Shown in pieces: positions 17,476-26,219 of a DNA stretch of 64,000 bases. The notes beneath the pieces were generated by a model that saw nothing but the letters and a program-made list of their open reading frames with translations, was not told the DNA's origin and made no database searches. The translations under genes were made by a program, and so were the position numbers. The stretch comes from an uncultured Bacteroidales bacterium (lineage in GTDB: Bacteria > Bacteroidota > Bacteroidia > Bacteroidales > Paludibacteraceae), in NCBI GenBank assembly GCA_902799705.1, contig CADCBP010000015.1:1-64000 (forward strand), in the 5' to 3' direction. Every line of letters begins with the position of its first letter. Within the stretch, counting starts at the first letter, position 1.

Positions 17476-17836
17476 ATGAAAGCATTGAGATATTTATTGA
17501 TCGTAATGGGTTTGATGAGCGTGCTGAGCATCGCTCGCCCAAGAGCCGCAAGCACAAATGCAATCCACCTCTATCATGGCAGGTTCGGGTTCACAGTTGC
17601 CATCTGCAGCAGTGCAGGGAACGTATGTGACAGGCACGACTATCGGAACGTATAGTCCAGCAAACGCAAGTGGTCCTCATCGTGCGAAAAAAGGAGATGA
17701 CGATTGGGAAGATGATGGATGGGGTGATACGGGTGATCCGTGGCCTACGCCGCTTGGCGACGCGGCATGGCTGTTGGCGCTGCTCGCGCTGGCGTATGCA
17801 TTGCTTCGCGTGTATAAGCGCGAGCGCAGTGTATAG
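17476..17836 (+). pseudogene. Small membrane protein split by a frameshift
   Basis: Two overlapping frames together make one sensible protein. Frame 1 starts at 17476 with a signal-like MKALRYLLIVMGLMSVLSIA and then turns to nonsense (RPRAASTNAI). Frame 2, open from before the ATG at 17558, gives AQEPQAQMQSTSIMAGSGS, a region rich in Gly/Asp/Trp (DDDWEDDGWGDTGDPWP), a C-terminal membrane helix (AAWLLALLALAYALL) and a basic end. Removing one base near 17540 (GCTCGCCCAAG) would join the signal peptide to AQEPQAQ, a normal cleavage context. The gene follows the giant surface protein at 71 bases and resembles small Bacteroidales proteins that have a C-terminal helix beside large exported proteins. 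It could be a true mutation, a phase-off state or an assembly error. Confidence 0.6.
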
Positions 17837-17873
17837 CCTGACGGCTGTTTAGATGCCTGCGGCGTTTAGGGTG
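17823..17873. repeat. 51-bp dispersed repeat, copy 1
   Basis: Begins AGCGCAGTGTATAGCC and ends GGCGTTTAGGGTG. This copy contains the last codons and stop of the split membrane gene. It matches copy 3 exactly as far as I can read and differs from copy 2 at one base. Confidence 0.9.
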
Positions 17874-17875
17874 CA

Positions 17876-17926
17876 AGCGCAGTGTATAGCCTAACGGCTG
17901 TTTAGATGCCTGCGGCGTTTAGGGTG
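17876..17926. repeat. 51-bp dispersed repeat, copy 2
   Basis: Directly follows copy 1 (53-bp period) and differs by one base (CTAACGG for CTGACGG). It is followed by a tail ending AATTAAGGAACGCGCATGCG, which also follows copy 3 with small changes. Confidence 0.9.
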
Positions 17927-17979
17927 TACAGTGTACGGTGTATAATATAAATTAATTAAGGAACGCGCATGCGTGCAAA

Positions 17980-18009
17980 AAAAGCAACGTCCAAATGGGC
18001 GTTGCTTTT
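17980..18009 (-). terminator. Intrinsic terminator
   Basis: Perfect 10-bp stem AAAAGCAACG/CGTTGCTTTT with a 10-base loop. On the minus strand the stem runs into seven Ts, so it best serves as the terminator of the leftward gene remnant at 18015-18158. It may also stop rightward transcripts of the split gene. Confidence 0.7.
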
Positions 18010-18014
18010 GCGTA

Positions 18015-18158
18015 TCAAACTAATCCATTAATCAAGAACTCACGAAGCCCAAGATGGATAATCCCCTCGTCATTATTTCGCTTCACTAACGGCGTCATAG
18101 ATATGATATATTTAGGATAATTATCCTTTATCCCACGTAGACTATAGTACTTTATCGT
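18015..18158 (-). pseudogene. Remnant of DUF4143-type ATPase, C-terminal end
   Basis: A minus-strand frame without its own start reads SLRGIKDNYPKYIISMTP ... GIIHLGLREFLINGLV-stop. This looks like the last 40 or so residues of the AAA-type ATPases with a DUF4143 C-terminal domain, which typically end with a KDNYPKYIISMD ... GI.H.N..DFLL pattern. Only about 47 codons remain. An intact promoter lies 50 bases upstream (18211-18242) and a good terminator directly downstream (17980-18009), so the remnant looks like an internal deletion that left both ends of a transcription unit. The family assignment is from motif memory. Confidence 0.5.
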
Positions 18159-18187
18159 TTATAATCGACAAAATTGTAATTATTCGT

Positions 18188-18206
18188 GATTTTATCGTAC
18201 AAAATC
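18188..18206. promoter_or_regulatory. Palindromic operator-like site
   Basis: GATTTTATCGTACAAAATC has 6-bp arms (GATTTT/AAAATC) around a 7-base centre. A related TTTATCGTTTATAATCG lies at 18151. The site is just downstream of the orphan leftward promoter and may be an autoregulatory site of the lost ATPase gene. Confidence 0.4.
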
Positions 18207-18210
18207 GCCG

Positions 18211-18242
18211 CAAAGGTACAACTTTTTTCTGAATTACACAAA
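18211..18242 (-). promoter_or_regulatory. Leftward promoter of the gene remnant
   Basis: Minus strand: TTTG (18239-18242), 20 bases, TACCTTTG (18211-18218). A perfect consensus that now transcribes only the DUF4143-type remnant. Confidence 0.7.
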
Positions 18243-18296
18243 TTTTTGGGTAAATTGTTTTGAAAAATGACGTGTTGGGTACGCGTGTAGGGCGCA

Positions 18297-18347
18297 AGCG
18301 CAGTGTATAGCCTGACGGCTGTTTAGATGCCTGCGGCGTTTAGGGTG
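18297..18347. repeat. 51-bp dispersed repeat, copy 3
   Basis: Third copy, about 0.4 kb after copy 2, preceded by GGCGCA and followed by GTATAAATTAAGGAACGCGC, as with copy 2. It lies outside any gene. The ATPase remnant and its promoter lie between copies 2 and 3, as if the repeats flank an inserted or deleted block. Confidence 0.9.
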
Positions 18348-18430
18348 TATGGTGTATAAATTAAGGAACGCGCATGCGCGTGTGAAGAACGATTGGGGAT
18401 TGGACGGCAAAAAATACACAGGAATGTGGA

Positions 18431-18463
18431 AAAAATGACACAATATTTGCATGTGTCATTTTT
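18431..18463. promoter_or_regulatory. Palindrome around the -33 box
   Basis: AAAAATGACAC and GTGTCATTTTT form a perfect 11-bp inverted repeat whose 11-base centre contains the TTTG -33 element of the promoter at 18446-18477. On the plus strand the stem is followed by a run of T, so it may double as an upstream terminator. It could also be an operator. Confidence 0.55.
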
Positions 18464-18477
18464 TTTTCGTACCTTTG
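18446..18477 (+). promoter_or_regulatory. Promoter of gene 18596
   Basis: TTTG (18446-18449), 20 bases, TACCTTTG (18470-18477). The leader is about 110 bases. Confidence 0.78.
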
Positions 18478-18595
18478 CAGCCGCAAAGGTTATTAAACCT
18501 TTCCCTTTAGCGATTTACCCGCCCGACGGGGACACATTGCAGCAGCAAAGATAATAAAAAAGTAAACAAATTAATCATTTAAAACACATACTATC

Positions 18596-21169
18596 ATGAA
18601 AAAAATTTTCACATTAGTAGCATTGACAGTAATCAGTGCGATGAGTTGGGCGGCAAGTATCACCGTCAATCCGACGACAGTCGATTTCGGTGAAGTGAGT
18701 ATCAAAGGCAAGCCCAGCGTTGAAGGCACCGCAACCATCCACGTGAGTTTTTCCGGTTTACAGCCGTACTGCGGCGTTGCTTTTGAGGATGTAAGTTCCG
18801 AAATGCCGGAAGATGGAGCCGACTTCTGGCTTGACGGCACCAAGACGGCCGGCTGGATTTACGGCGGCGATACCTACACCCCTGCCGAAGGAGAAGGTCT
18901 GACGCTTCATTACTACGCAGACCAGGCAGGAACGTACACCGGCAAAATGCGTTTCTACACCTACGAGGACGCCAACTGGGAGGTAGAGAGCGAGAGCGTT
19001 TATCTGACGATGAAAGTAGTTGTAACCGATGAGGCTATCGTGGCAAAGACTACCCCATACGAGCGCATCAACAGCACAAGCGAGCTGAAGAGCGGCGATA
19101 CGATTGTGTTTGTAAGCGAGAGTAAGGGAGCAGTAAGCGGTCCGCTATACACCACCTACCTTCAGTCCGTGACCGAAGGGGTGAAGATAGCTAACGGCAA
19201 AGCGGACGTGCCGGAAACGGCCCAATCCTTTGTGCTCAGCCAATACGGCGGGAACTGGCAGTTGACCGCAACGGGCACAGACAACAGACTGTCACTGGAC
19301 GTAACGGGAAAGGGTGCATTCACCTATGCCACTCCCGTGGCGAACCAGATTTTAGCAGGATGGGGCATCTCTATCAGCAACGGTACAGCCTATGTCTCCA
19401 GACCCGACGAGACATTCCCCGTAGAATTCAATGACAATCGGTTCAGACCCTACAAATCCCCACTTGGCTCCACCATACAACTCTACAAGAAAGCAGGCGA
19501 AGCACAGGAGATACAGAGCAAACTGGAGATAGAACCTATTTCGTTCGGCGATGTTGAGTTGGACGAGAACAAATCCGTGACAGTCAACTACACCGGCGAG
19601 AATCTGACAGAAGATATTATCTGGCTTCTGGAAGGCAGCGATGCCGGTCTGTTCGGCACGAAAATCGACGGCGACCGTAACGGTGGTACAATAACTATCC
19701 TCTACAAGGGCAAAGGCAAGAAAACGGGCAAGGCAGACGCACGGCTGAGCTATATGACACTGGACGCCAAACTGGATGTAGTGGAGGGTTCTGCGAATAT
19801 TGACATCAACCTGATTGCCGCAACCGTCAAACTGACGAAGATAGAGTTTGTCGGAGCCCCTGAGAGCATTGACCAGGGTGCCTCGATAGATATGAGCCAG
19901 TATCTCGTCTTCACCCCCGGCGACGCTGAAGACAAATCGCTGGTATGGATGACAGACCACGACTATCAGGCCACCGTTGACGAGAACGGTGTACTGACCG
20001 CCAAGCACGTGACCGGCAATGTGGCCGTGACCGCGACCTCGGTGCGCATGCCCGATGTGAGCGCGACCTGCATCCTGGCCATCACCGTTCCGGAAGTAAC
20101 CGATTTCACGCTGTCAGAGAGCGAAATAACACTGAGCCCGGGAGGAACGCACACACTGTCCGTAGCCACCTACGTGCCCGATTATGCAACGGCCAGTCCG
20201 ACCTACGCCAGCAACAACACAGACGTAGCCACCGTAAACAAGAAAGGTGTGATTACCGCCAAGAATCTTGGCGAGGCAGAGATAACCGCCACTATCGGCA
20301 AGGTAGTCAAGACCTGCGCTGTTCATGTCGTTCCGGTAAGTGTCACCGGCATTACATTCGAAGCGACAGAGGCCAATCTGACACTCGGATCGACGCTGCA
20401 ACTGAGTCCTGTCGTTACCCCAGCCGAAGCCGCAGCGCAATACACGATCACCTACAGCTCGGATAACGAGAGCGTAGCCACGGTAGATGTCCACGGCAAG
20501 GTAACATCTGTATCTGAAGGCGACGCAGTTATCACAGCTACTATATCCGACAAGAGCGCACAGATTACTATTCATGTGACAGCTGCCGCCATGTTCGCCA
20601 AAGTGACCGATCCGTCTGTTCTGGCAGCAAAAGACACGATTATTCTGGCTTTGCAGAGTGTGCCGGTGATTGCCGGTCCTCGTGACAACAAGAAACTGAG
20701 CGTGCTGTTGGAAGATGTGACCGTTACGGATAGCGAGGCATTCGCAGAAAACGCATGCCGTATGGTATTAGGTACGGAGAAGAACAAAGAAGGTTTCACG
20801 CTGACGATAGTAGGCGCCAGCAAGCCGATAGCCGTGACGAGTACCGGTAACGACATCGTTGACGCCAACACGACGAACTGCAAGATGTGGGAGTTCGTGG
20901 AGGATGACGGCAAAGGTGTGTTCATCCGCAACCTGGGCAACACGAATGCGATGTTCAAATACAACGCAGGCAACGCAGCCGTCAAGCCATACAAGATAAA
21001 CACGGCCGGCGCGGTATATGTGTATGTATATGTCCGCAAATACGTTGATCCGGGCCAAGGTATCGAAGATATCGAAGAGAGTACACCGGCACAGAAGATA
21101 TTGCGCGAAGGACAGATTCTCATTCTCCGCAACGGCCATACCTATACCATCGAAGGGAAACGACTCTAA
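18596..21169 (+). CDS. Secreted BIG2 Ig-like repeat protein
   Basis: An 857-residue exported protein. The signal peptide is MKKIFTLVALTVISAMSWA. The mature part starts with an ASITVNPTTVDFGEVSIKG unit, typical of Ig-like domains placed after the signal in Bacteroidales surface proteins. After a beta-rich middle come two or three bacterial Ig-like group 2 domains: KLTKIEFVGAPESIDQG (about 418), VTDFTLSESEITLSPGG ... TDVATVNKKGVITAKN (about 500-575) and ITFEATEANLTLGSTLQ ... ESVATVDVHGKVTSVSEG (about 585-660). Beyond these lies a domain related to one near residue 150 (KSGDTIVFVSE; compare AAKDTIILALQS). It ends with QKILREGQILILRNGHTY, the tail shared with three other proteins here. It is followed after 12 bases by the rmlA-like gene, so both may be on one transcript. 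Ligand unknown. Confidence 0.82.
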   Translation: MKKIFTLVALTVISAMSWAASITVNPTTVDFGEVSIKGKPSVEGTATIHVSFSGLQPYCGVAFEDVSSEMPEDGADFWLDGTKTAGWIYGGDTYTPAEGEGLTLHYYADQAGTYTGKMRFYTYEDANWEVESESVYLTMKVVVTDEAIVAKTTPYERINSTSELKSGDTIVFVSESKGAVSGPLYTTYLQSVTEGVKIANGKADVPETAQSFVLSQYGGNWQLTATGTDNRLSLDVTGKGAFTYATPVANQILAGWGISISNGTAYVSRPDETFPVEFNDNRFRPYKSPLGSTIQLYKKAGEAQEIQSKLEIEPISFGDVELDENKSVTVNYTGENLTEDIIWLLEGSDAGLFGTKIDGDRNGGTITILYKGKGKKTGKADARLSYMTLDAKLDVVEGSANIDINLIAATVKLTKIEFVGAPESIDQGASIDMSQYLVFTPGDAEDKSLVWMTDHDYQATVDENGVLTAKHVTGNVAVTATSVRMPDVSATCILAITVPEVTDFTLSESEITLSPGGTHTLSVATYVPDYATASPTYASNNTDVATVNKKGVITAKNLGEAEITATIGKVVKTCAVHVVPVSVTGITFEATEANLTLGSTLQLSPVVTPAEAAAQYTITYSSDNESVATVDVHGKVTSVSEGDAVITATISDKSAQITIHVTAAAMFAKVTDPSVLAAKDTIILALQSVPVIAGPRDNKKLSVLLEDVTVTDSEAFAENACRMVLGTEKNKEGFTLTIVGASKPIAVTSTGNDIVDANTTNCKMWEFVEDDGKGVFIRNLGNTNAMFKYNAGNAAVKPYKINTAGAVYVYVYVRKYVDPGQGIEDIEESTPAQKILREGQILILRNGHTYTIEGKRL

Positions 21170-21181
21170 GACTTATAGACT

Positions 21182-22057
21182 ATGAAAGGAATTATTTTAG
21201 CCGGGGGAAGCGCAACGCGTTTGTACCCATTGAGTAAAGCAATCAGCAAACAGATCATGCCGGTGTATGACAAGCCGATGATTTATTATCCGTTGTCCAC
21301 CCTGATGTTAGCTGGCATCCGTGAAGTGCTGATAATCAGCACGCCGCGCGATCTGCCTATGTTTGAAGAACTATTGGGTGACGGCAGTCGTATCGGCATG
21401 AAACTGAGTTATAAAGTACAGTTGGTGCCCAACGGTTTGGCGCAAGCGTTTGTGTTAGGCCGTGAGTTCCTGAACGGCGAGCCGGGTTGTCTGATCTTAG
21501 GCGATAACATGTTCTACGGCCAGCATTTCAAGACGATGCTCCGCGAAGCAGTGGAGACAGCGCAACAAGGCGGCGCAGTAATCTTCGGATACGAGGTAGC
21601 CGACCCGCGTGCATACGGCGTTGTTGAGTTTAACGAGGAAGGCAAAGTGCTGAGCCTTGAAGAGAAGCCGTCAGAGCCAAAGAGCAATTATGCCGTACCG
21701 GGTCTGTATTTCTACGACGCGAGTGTTTGTGAGAAGGCAGCGAACCTGCAACCGAGTGCTCGCGGCGAATATGAGATCACCGACCTGAACAAGATTTATC
21801 TGCGCGAAGGCACACTGAAGGTCAAGCTGTTCAGCCGCGGTTTCGCATGGCTCGACACAGGCAACTGCGACAGTCTGTTGGAGGCCGGCAACTTCATCGC
21901 TACAATTCAGAACCGTCAGGGATTCTACGTAAGTTGCATCGAAGAGATCGCCTGGCGCAACGGCTGGATCAGCACGGAGCAATTGGCAGCTTTGGGCAAA
22001 GAGATGAAGACCAATTACGGACGGTATTTAGAGAGACTCGCCGCCAACGGGAAGTAG
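21182..22057 (+). CDS. rfbA: Glucose-1-phosphate thymidylyltransferase
   Basis: RmlA/RfbA makes dTDP-glucose from dTTP and glucose 1-phosphate, the first step of dTDP-rhamnose synthesis, in the cytoplasm. The 291 residues fit the family (about 290). The N-terminal nucleotide motif reads GIILAGGSATRLYP, where most members have GGSGTRL, so the glycine before Thr is alanine here. Other family signatures are KQIMPVYDKPMIYYPLS (about 24-40), LILGDNMFYG (about 103-112) and EEKPSEPKSNYAVPGLYFYD (160-179). Another difference is QLVPNGLAQAF in place of the usual SPDGLAQAF. The other rml genes are not in this window, and the gene sits between a surface protein and a regulator. Function is well supported; the two substitutions could affect activity or specificity. 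Confidence 0.9.
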   Translation: MKGIILAGGSATRLYPLSKAISKQIMPVYDKPMIYYPLSTLMLAGIREVLIISTPRDLPMFEELLGDGSRIGMKLSYKVQLVPNGLAQAFVLGREFLNGEPGCLILGDNMFYGQHFKTMLREAVETAQQGGAVIFGYEVADPRAYGVVEFNEEGKVLSLEEKPSEPKSNYAVPGLYFYDASVCEKAANLQPSARGEYEITDLNKIYLREGTLKVKLFSRGFAWLDTGNCDSLLEAGNFIATIQNRQGFYVSCIEEIAWRNGWISTEQLAALGKEMKTNYGRYLERLAANGK

Positions 22058-22117
22058 TTCTGATTAGCACAAGACTCTCTTAAAACCCAGTAAAAACCCT
22101 ATCTTAGTCGTACGAAA

Positions 22118-25100
22118 ATGAAAAATATGAAACGCTTGATTTTCGCTCTCTGTCTGCTGACCAACGCCTTCGTTATAGCGGCACATGAGCATTACGTCAT
22201 TCAGCACTACTCCATCAAAGACGGATTGAGTCAGAACACCGTGATGGCAATCCTGCAGGACAAGCAGGGCTTTATGTGGTTTGGCACCTGGGATGGTCTG
22301 AACCGCTTCGACGGCTATACGTTTGAGGTCTTCAAGGCCAAGAACAACGACGTGGAAGCCCGAGTGAACAACCGTGTGGATTTGATATACGAAGATGCGG
22401 AAGAGCGGATATGGTGGGCTACATACGACGGCCATTTCTACCGTTTGGACGCAGCCCGTCTCGTGACGACCGAGCAACCGTTCGACAGTCTGCCGGAAGG
22501 TATGATGCAGAAGATGAGCGAGCGTGACAAGAAGACGAAAGTGGACTCGCACGGTGTTATTTGGCAAGCGGATGACACGTATGGCATCCAGCGTTACCGT
22601 TTCGGTCAATGGAAGCGTTTCACCCCTCCTTTGGACAGCCGCTATGCGGGCCGGTTGCGCGAGCATTTCTTCACTCTGGAAGATGCGCAAGGCCGCACAT
22701 GGGTCAACCCGACAGGCGGCGGATGGAGTTATTACGATTTTGAGAATGATGAGTTGGTTTACCCTATTCAGGGTCTGACAAATATGATTCACACCGCATA
22801 CGTTGACCGCGACGGTCAGATGTGGATATCGTCGTACGACGGCGGTGTGGATTGCGTGAACATGGATCCGACGCCGTACCTGCTGCATGATCTACGCCGT
22901 TCCGAGCGCGACAACGGAGAGGTACGCGCCTTCGCCCGCAGGAAAAACGGCGAAGTGCTGACACTCGTCAAATCAGAGACCAATGTCTATTGCGCATTGG
23001 AGACCGCGCACGGCATGCTCTACGGAACAAAAGGCTCCGGACTGAAGAATATCACGACAAACAAAGTCATTCCCACCGACCACCCCGATATCTATGATAT
23101 CGAGGAGGGCCGCGACGGCACATTATATATCGCCACGTACGGCGGCGGCGTGAACATCATTCGCTGGAACGAGAACAAAAACGAATGGGAAGAACCTATC
23201 GTAATAGGTCCCGGCATGAAAGTGCGCGACATCGAGATAGTAGATAACACCCTTTGGTGCGGAACAACCACCGGCATTCTGCGTGTCAATCTCGAGACGC
23301 ATGAGAGTCAGGTCATCCCGAGTTACGACATCCGCGCTATCTATTACAGCCATGACCAGTTATGGCTGGGTTCGTTCGGCGGCGGTCTGTTAGTGATGGA
23401 TCCCCAACAAGCGCGCGCAGAGATTCAACGCGTAGAGACCTTCCATGACATCATCCTAAGTATGACGGGTGACGGTGAGAACCTATGGTTCTGCTCGGAG
23501 AGCGACATTGCACAACTGAACCTCAAGACCGGCGATCTTCATTATTACGATGCCTTGGACGGAGAGAGCAACACCTATTTCACGGAGGCGGAGGCGCTAC
23601 GCACACCTACCGGCAAGTTGCTCTTCGGTTATTCGAACGGTTACTGCGAATTCGATCCGTCTCTTATCCATCGCTCGACATCCGTGCCGCCGCTGCGTAT
23701 CACCCGAATAGAAGCGCAAGACCAGGAGCTGAAGGGGGACACGATTACTATTGCCAACGGCAGTAACATTACCATCGAATACGCGGCAATGGAGTACGTG
23801 GGCGCCGACAAGATTGTCTATACCTATAAAATGGACGGCATCGACGCCGACTGGACTCATGCGAAAGAAGTGCGCCGCGTAACCTATAACAACCTGCGTT
23901 ACGGCAAATATGTCTTCCATGTGCGCTCAACCAACCGCGAGTGCAGCGATGTGGACAATGAGAAGACATTAGTCATCATTGTAGAACGCCCATGGTGGTT
24001 CACATGGTGGGCCTTCCTACTCTACGCTATCGCCATCATTGGCTTGATTAGTCTAATCGTTTATATCTTCAACACCTATAACGAGTTACGTCAGAAAGTG
24101 CAGGTAGAGCAACAGGTGACTGACATCAAGTTACGCTTCTTCACGAATATCAGTCATGAGTTGCGCACGCCGCTCACACTCATAGTAGCGCCTGTTGAGA
24201 ACATCTTACAGACAGAACGTATCAGCCAGAGTGTACGCAGCCAATTGGAAATTGTACAGAGCAACAGCCAGCGCATGCTGCGCATGGTGAACCAGTTATT
24301 AGAGTTCCGCAAAGTACAAAACCAGAAGATGAAACTGAAAGTTCGTAAGACCTTGCTGAGCGAGTTAGTGAACGAGACATGCGCGAACTTCCAGAAAGAG
24401 GCATACGACAAACATATCCACTTCTCTGTTGAGAACAAGACCAATGACTCGACCGTATGGGTGGATCGCGGCCGTATGGACACCATCATTTGGAACCTGC
24501 TGAGCAATGCATTCAAGTTCACGCCTGCCGGCAAGAACATCCGCGTGGTGATTGATTCCAAACCGGGTTTTGTAACCCTTTCCGTACAAGACGAAGGAAT
24601 CGGTATCGCACCGGAGAAACGGAGTGTGCTTTTTGAGCGCTTCTCCAGCAATAACGAACTGAATAACTCCAACACGACAGGAACGGGTATCGGACTGAAC
24701 CTGACCAAGGAGTTGGTAGATTTGCACCACGGACATATAGAGGTGGACAGCGAAGTAGGCAAAGGAACGACCGTGACGATCCTGTTGCATACCGGTAAGG
24801 AACATTTTGACCAAGAAGTAGAATTCCTTGAGGACGAAGAGCTGCCGATCATCGATCATCCGACAGAGTCTTCGTTTGAGAACAAGATGGAGCAATTGGC
24901 GCAAGAGCCTCAAGACAACCGCCGCACGATACTGGTAGTAGATGACAGCCAGGACATGCAGCAGTTCCTCGTTGGTATCTTCAACCGCGATTATAACGTA
25001 GAGGCCGCTTCCGACGGCGAGGAAGCAGAACAGATTATCCGTTCAAAACATATCGACATGGTAGTAACCGATCTGATGATGCCGAATGTGGATGGTTTGG

Positions 25101-25696
25101 AGTTAACGCAGTTCATCAAAAAGAATTCGGATACGGATCATATTCCGGTAATCCTGCTGACAGCCAAGACCGCCATCGAGAGCCGTCTTCAGGCTCTACA
25201 GTATGGAGCGGATGACTATGTGACCAAACCGTTCGAGCCGGAATATCTGCGTGCACGCGTTCAAAATATCCTCGCTCAACGTACACATTTAGAGCAGAGT
25301 TATCGTCAACGCCTGATGCGCCTAGAACCGCAGCAGAGCGATGAACCGGTTCCCGGCGATTCGTTCCTCGCCAAACTGCTGGACATCATGGACAAACAGA
25401 TGGACAACAACACGCTGACAGTGGACGAACTGGTGGAAGAAATGAATATGGGCCGCACAGTCTTCTTCAACAAGCTGAAGAACCTGACGGGTCTGAGTCC
25501 TGTAGAATTCATCCGCGAGATGCGTATCAAGCGCGCGGCACAACTGTTAGAAGACCGCAAGTACAATATCACCGAGGTGACCTACATGGTAGGCATGAAT
25601 GACAGCCGCTATTTCTCGAAGTGCTTCAAGAACACCTACGGCGTCACGCCGAGTGAATACCGCAAACAGCGTTTAGGGGAGAATGTCAAAGACTAA
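22118..25696 (+). CDS. Hybrid two-component system (kinase + AraC)
   Basis: A 1,192-residue one-protein two-component system, which in Bacteroidales senses a periplasmic ligand and directly controls transcription. Order: signal segment (1-22), a periplasmic beta-propeller starting IQHYSIKDGLSQNTV with MWFGTWDGLNRFDG, a Y_Y_Y-type domain (to about 622), a membrane helix (about 628-650), HisKA with the phospho-acceptor in ISHELRTPL (His680), HATPase_c with NLLSNAFKFTP and GTGIGLNLTKELV, a receiver domain (ILVVDDSQDMQ) with Asp985 in VVTDLMMPN, and an AraC-type DNA-binding domain (about 1085-1185; GRTVFFNKLKNLTGLSPVEFIREMR). All key residues are present. A second ATG three codons later (22127) may be the real start. 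No polysaccharide-use locus lies beside it, so its target is not evident. The stop overlaps the next gene by 14 bases. Confidence 0.93.
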   Translation: MKNMKRLIFALCLLTNAFVIAAHEHYVIQHYSIKDGLSQNTVMAILQDKQGFMWFGTWDGLNRFDGYTFEVFKAKNNDVEARVNNRVDLIYEDAEERIWWATYDGHFYRLDAARLVTTEQPFDSLPEGMMQKMSERDKKTKVDSHGVIWQADDTYGIQRYRFGQWKRFTPPLDSRYAGRLREHFFTLEDAQGRTWVNPTGGGWSYYDFENDELVYPIQGLTNMIHTAYVDRDGQMWISSYDGGVDCVNMDPTPYLLHDLRRSERDNGEVRAFARRKNGEVLTLVKSETNVYCALETAHGMLYGTKGSGLKNITTNKVIPTDHPDIYDIEEGRDGTLYIATYGGGVNIIRWNENKNEWEEPIVIGPGMKVRDIEIVDNTLWCGTTTGILRVNLETHESQVIPSYDIRAIYYSHDQLWLGSFGGGLLVMDPQQARAEIQRVETFHDIILSMTGDGENLWFCSESDIAQLNLKTGDLHYYDALDGESNTYFTEAEALRTPTGKLLFGYSNGYCEFDPSLIHRSTSVPPLRITRIEAQDQELKGDTITIANGSNITIEYAAMEYVGADKIVYTYKMDGIDADWTHAKEVRRVTYNNLRYGKYVFHVRSTNRECSDVDNEKTLVIIVERPWWFTWWAFLLYAIAIIGLISLIVYIFNTYNELRQKVQVEQQVTDIKLRFFTNISHELRTPLTLIVAPVENILQTERISQSVRSQLEIVQSNSQRMLRMVNQLLEFRKVQNQKMKLKVRKTLLSELVNETCANFQKEAYDKHIHFSVENKTNDSTVWVDRGRMDTIIWNLLSNAFKFTPAGKNIRVVIDSKPGFVTLSVQDEGIGIAPEKRSVLFERFSSNNELNNSNTTGTGIGLNLTKELVDLHHGHIEVDSEVGKGTTVTILLHTGKEHFDQEVEFLEDEELPIIDHPTESSFENKMEQLAQEPQDNRRTILVVDDSQDMQQFLVGIFNRDYNVEAASDGEEAEQIIRSKHIDMVVTDLMMPNVDGLELTQFIKKNSDTDHIPVILLTAKTAIESRLQALQYGADDYVTKPFEPEYLRARVQNILAQRTHLEQSYRQRLMRLEPQQSDEPVPGDSFLAKLLDIMDKQMDNNTLTVDELVEEMNMGRTVFFNKLKNLTGLSPVEFIREMRIKRAAQLLEDRKYNITEVTYMVGMNDSRYFSKCFKNTYGVTPSEYRKQRLGENVKD

Positions 25697-26219
25697 AAAG
25701 AGCAACGTTCGCTGGCTACTAATTGTCTCAGCGTTTTTGATGGTTGCATGCAGTCCGCAATCCCCCCAGCGTCCGAGCAGACGCATGGGTCAGGCACCGC
25801 AAGCCGACAGTGCACAGTTGGCGCTTCTGACACTCAACCAGCAGTTGACGGAGACAGCCGATGAGACACTGCACCATTTGGCACAGGCGCAAGAAGAGCC
25901 ATACGCGCTATACGAGAACGGGACATGGGTGCATCTGATTGACACCGGCGATGCGACACAGGGAGTTCCCTCCCCAGGCGAAGAATGTACCGTACACATG
26001 AGGATTTTCAGCCTCGACGGACACTTATACTGCGATACCGAGCAGACGGCCCATGCCGGCAAATACGAATTACCCGGCGCCGTGGACGCCAATATCGGCG
26101 AATGGAACCACGGGACGAAAGCACGGCTGCTTGCACCTTGGTACGCCGCCTACGGCATCAAAGGAACGGACGAAATTCCGCCTTACGAAAATGTAATTAT
26201 CGAATTAGAACTGAAATAA
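25683..26219 (+). CDS. FKBP-like lipoprotein
   Basis: A 178-residue predicted lipoprotein: after a basic start, LLIVSAFLMVAC gives a lipobox with Cys near residue 23. The C-terminal part resembles an FKBP-type peptidyl-prolyl isomerase: a strand region with VHMRIFSLDG, then GTKARLLAPWYAAYGIKGTDEIPPYENVIIELEL-like ending, which matches the FKBP AYG..G...IPP....F..EL end pattern. Several active-site aromatic residues of FKBPs cannot be matched, so enzyme activity is doubtful. The gene overlaps the regulator upstream and is followed directly by another lipoprotein gene, so it is translationally coupled on both sides. GldI-type gliding lipoproteins have the same fold, but I see nothing specific for that role. 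Confidence 0.65.
   Translation: MSKTKKSNVRWLLIVSAFLMVACSPQSPQRPSRRMGQAPQADSAQLALLTLNQQLTETADETLHHLAQAQEEPYALYENGTWVHLIDTGDATQGVPSPGEECTVHMRIFSLDGHLYCDTEQTAHAGKYELPGAVDANIGEWNHGTKARLLAPWYAAYGIKGTDEIPPYENVIIELELK

Noticed and set aside
17823..18347. CRISPR or insertion sequence
   Set aside because: Only three 51-bp copies, two of them almost adjacent with a 2-base gap, no transposase frame and no terminal inverted repeats.
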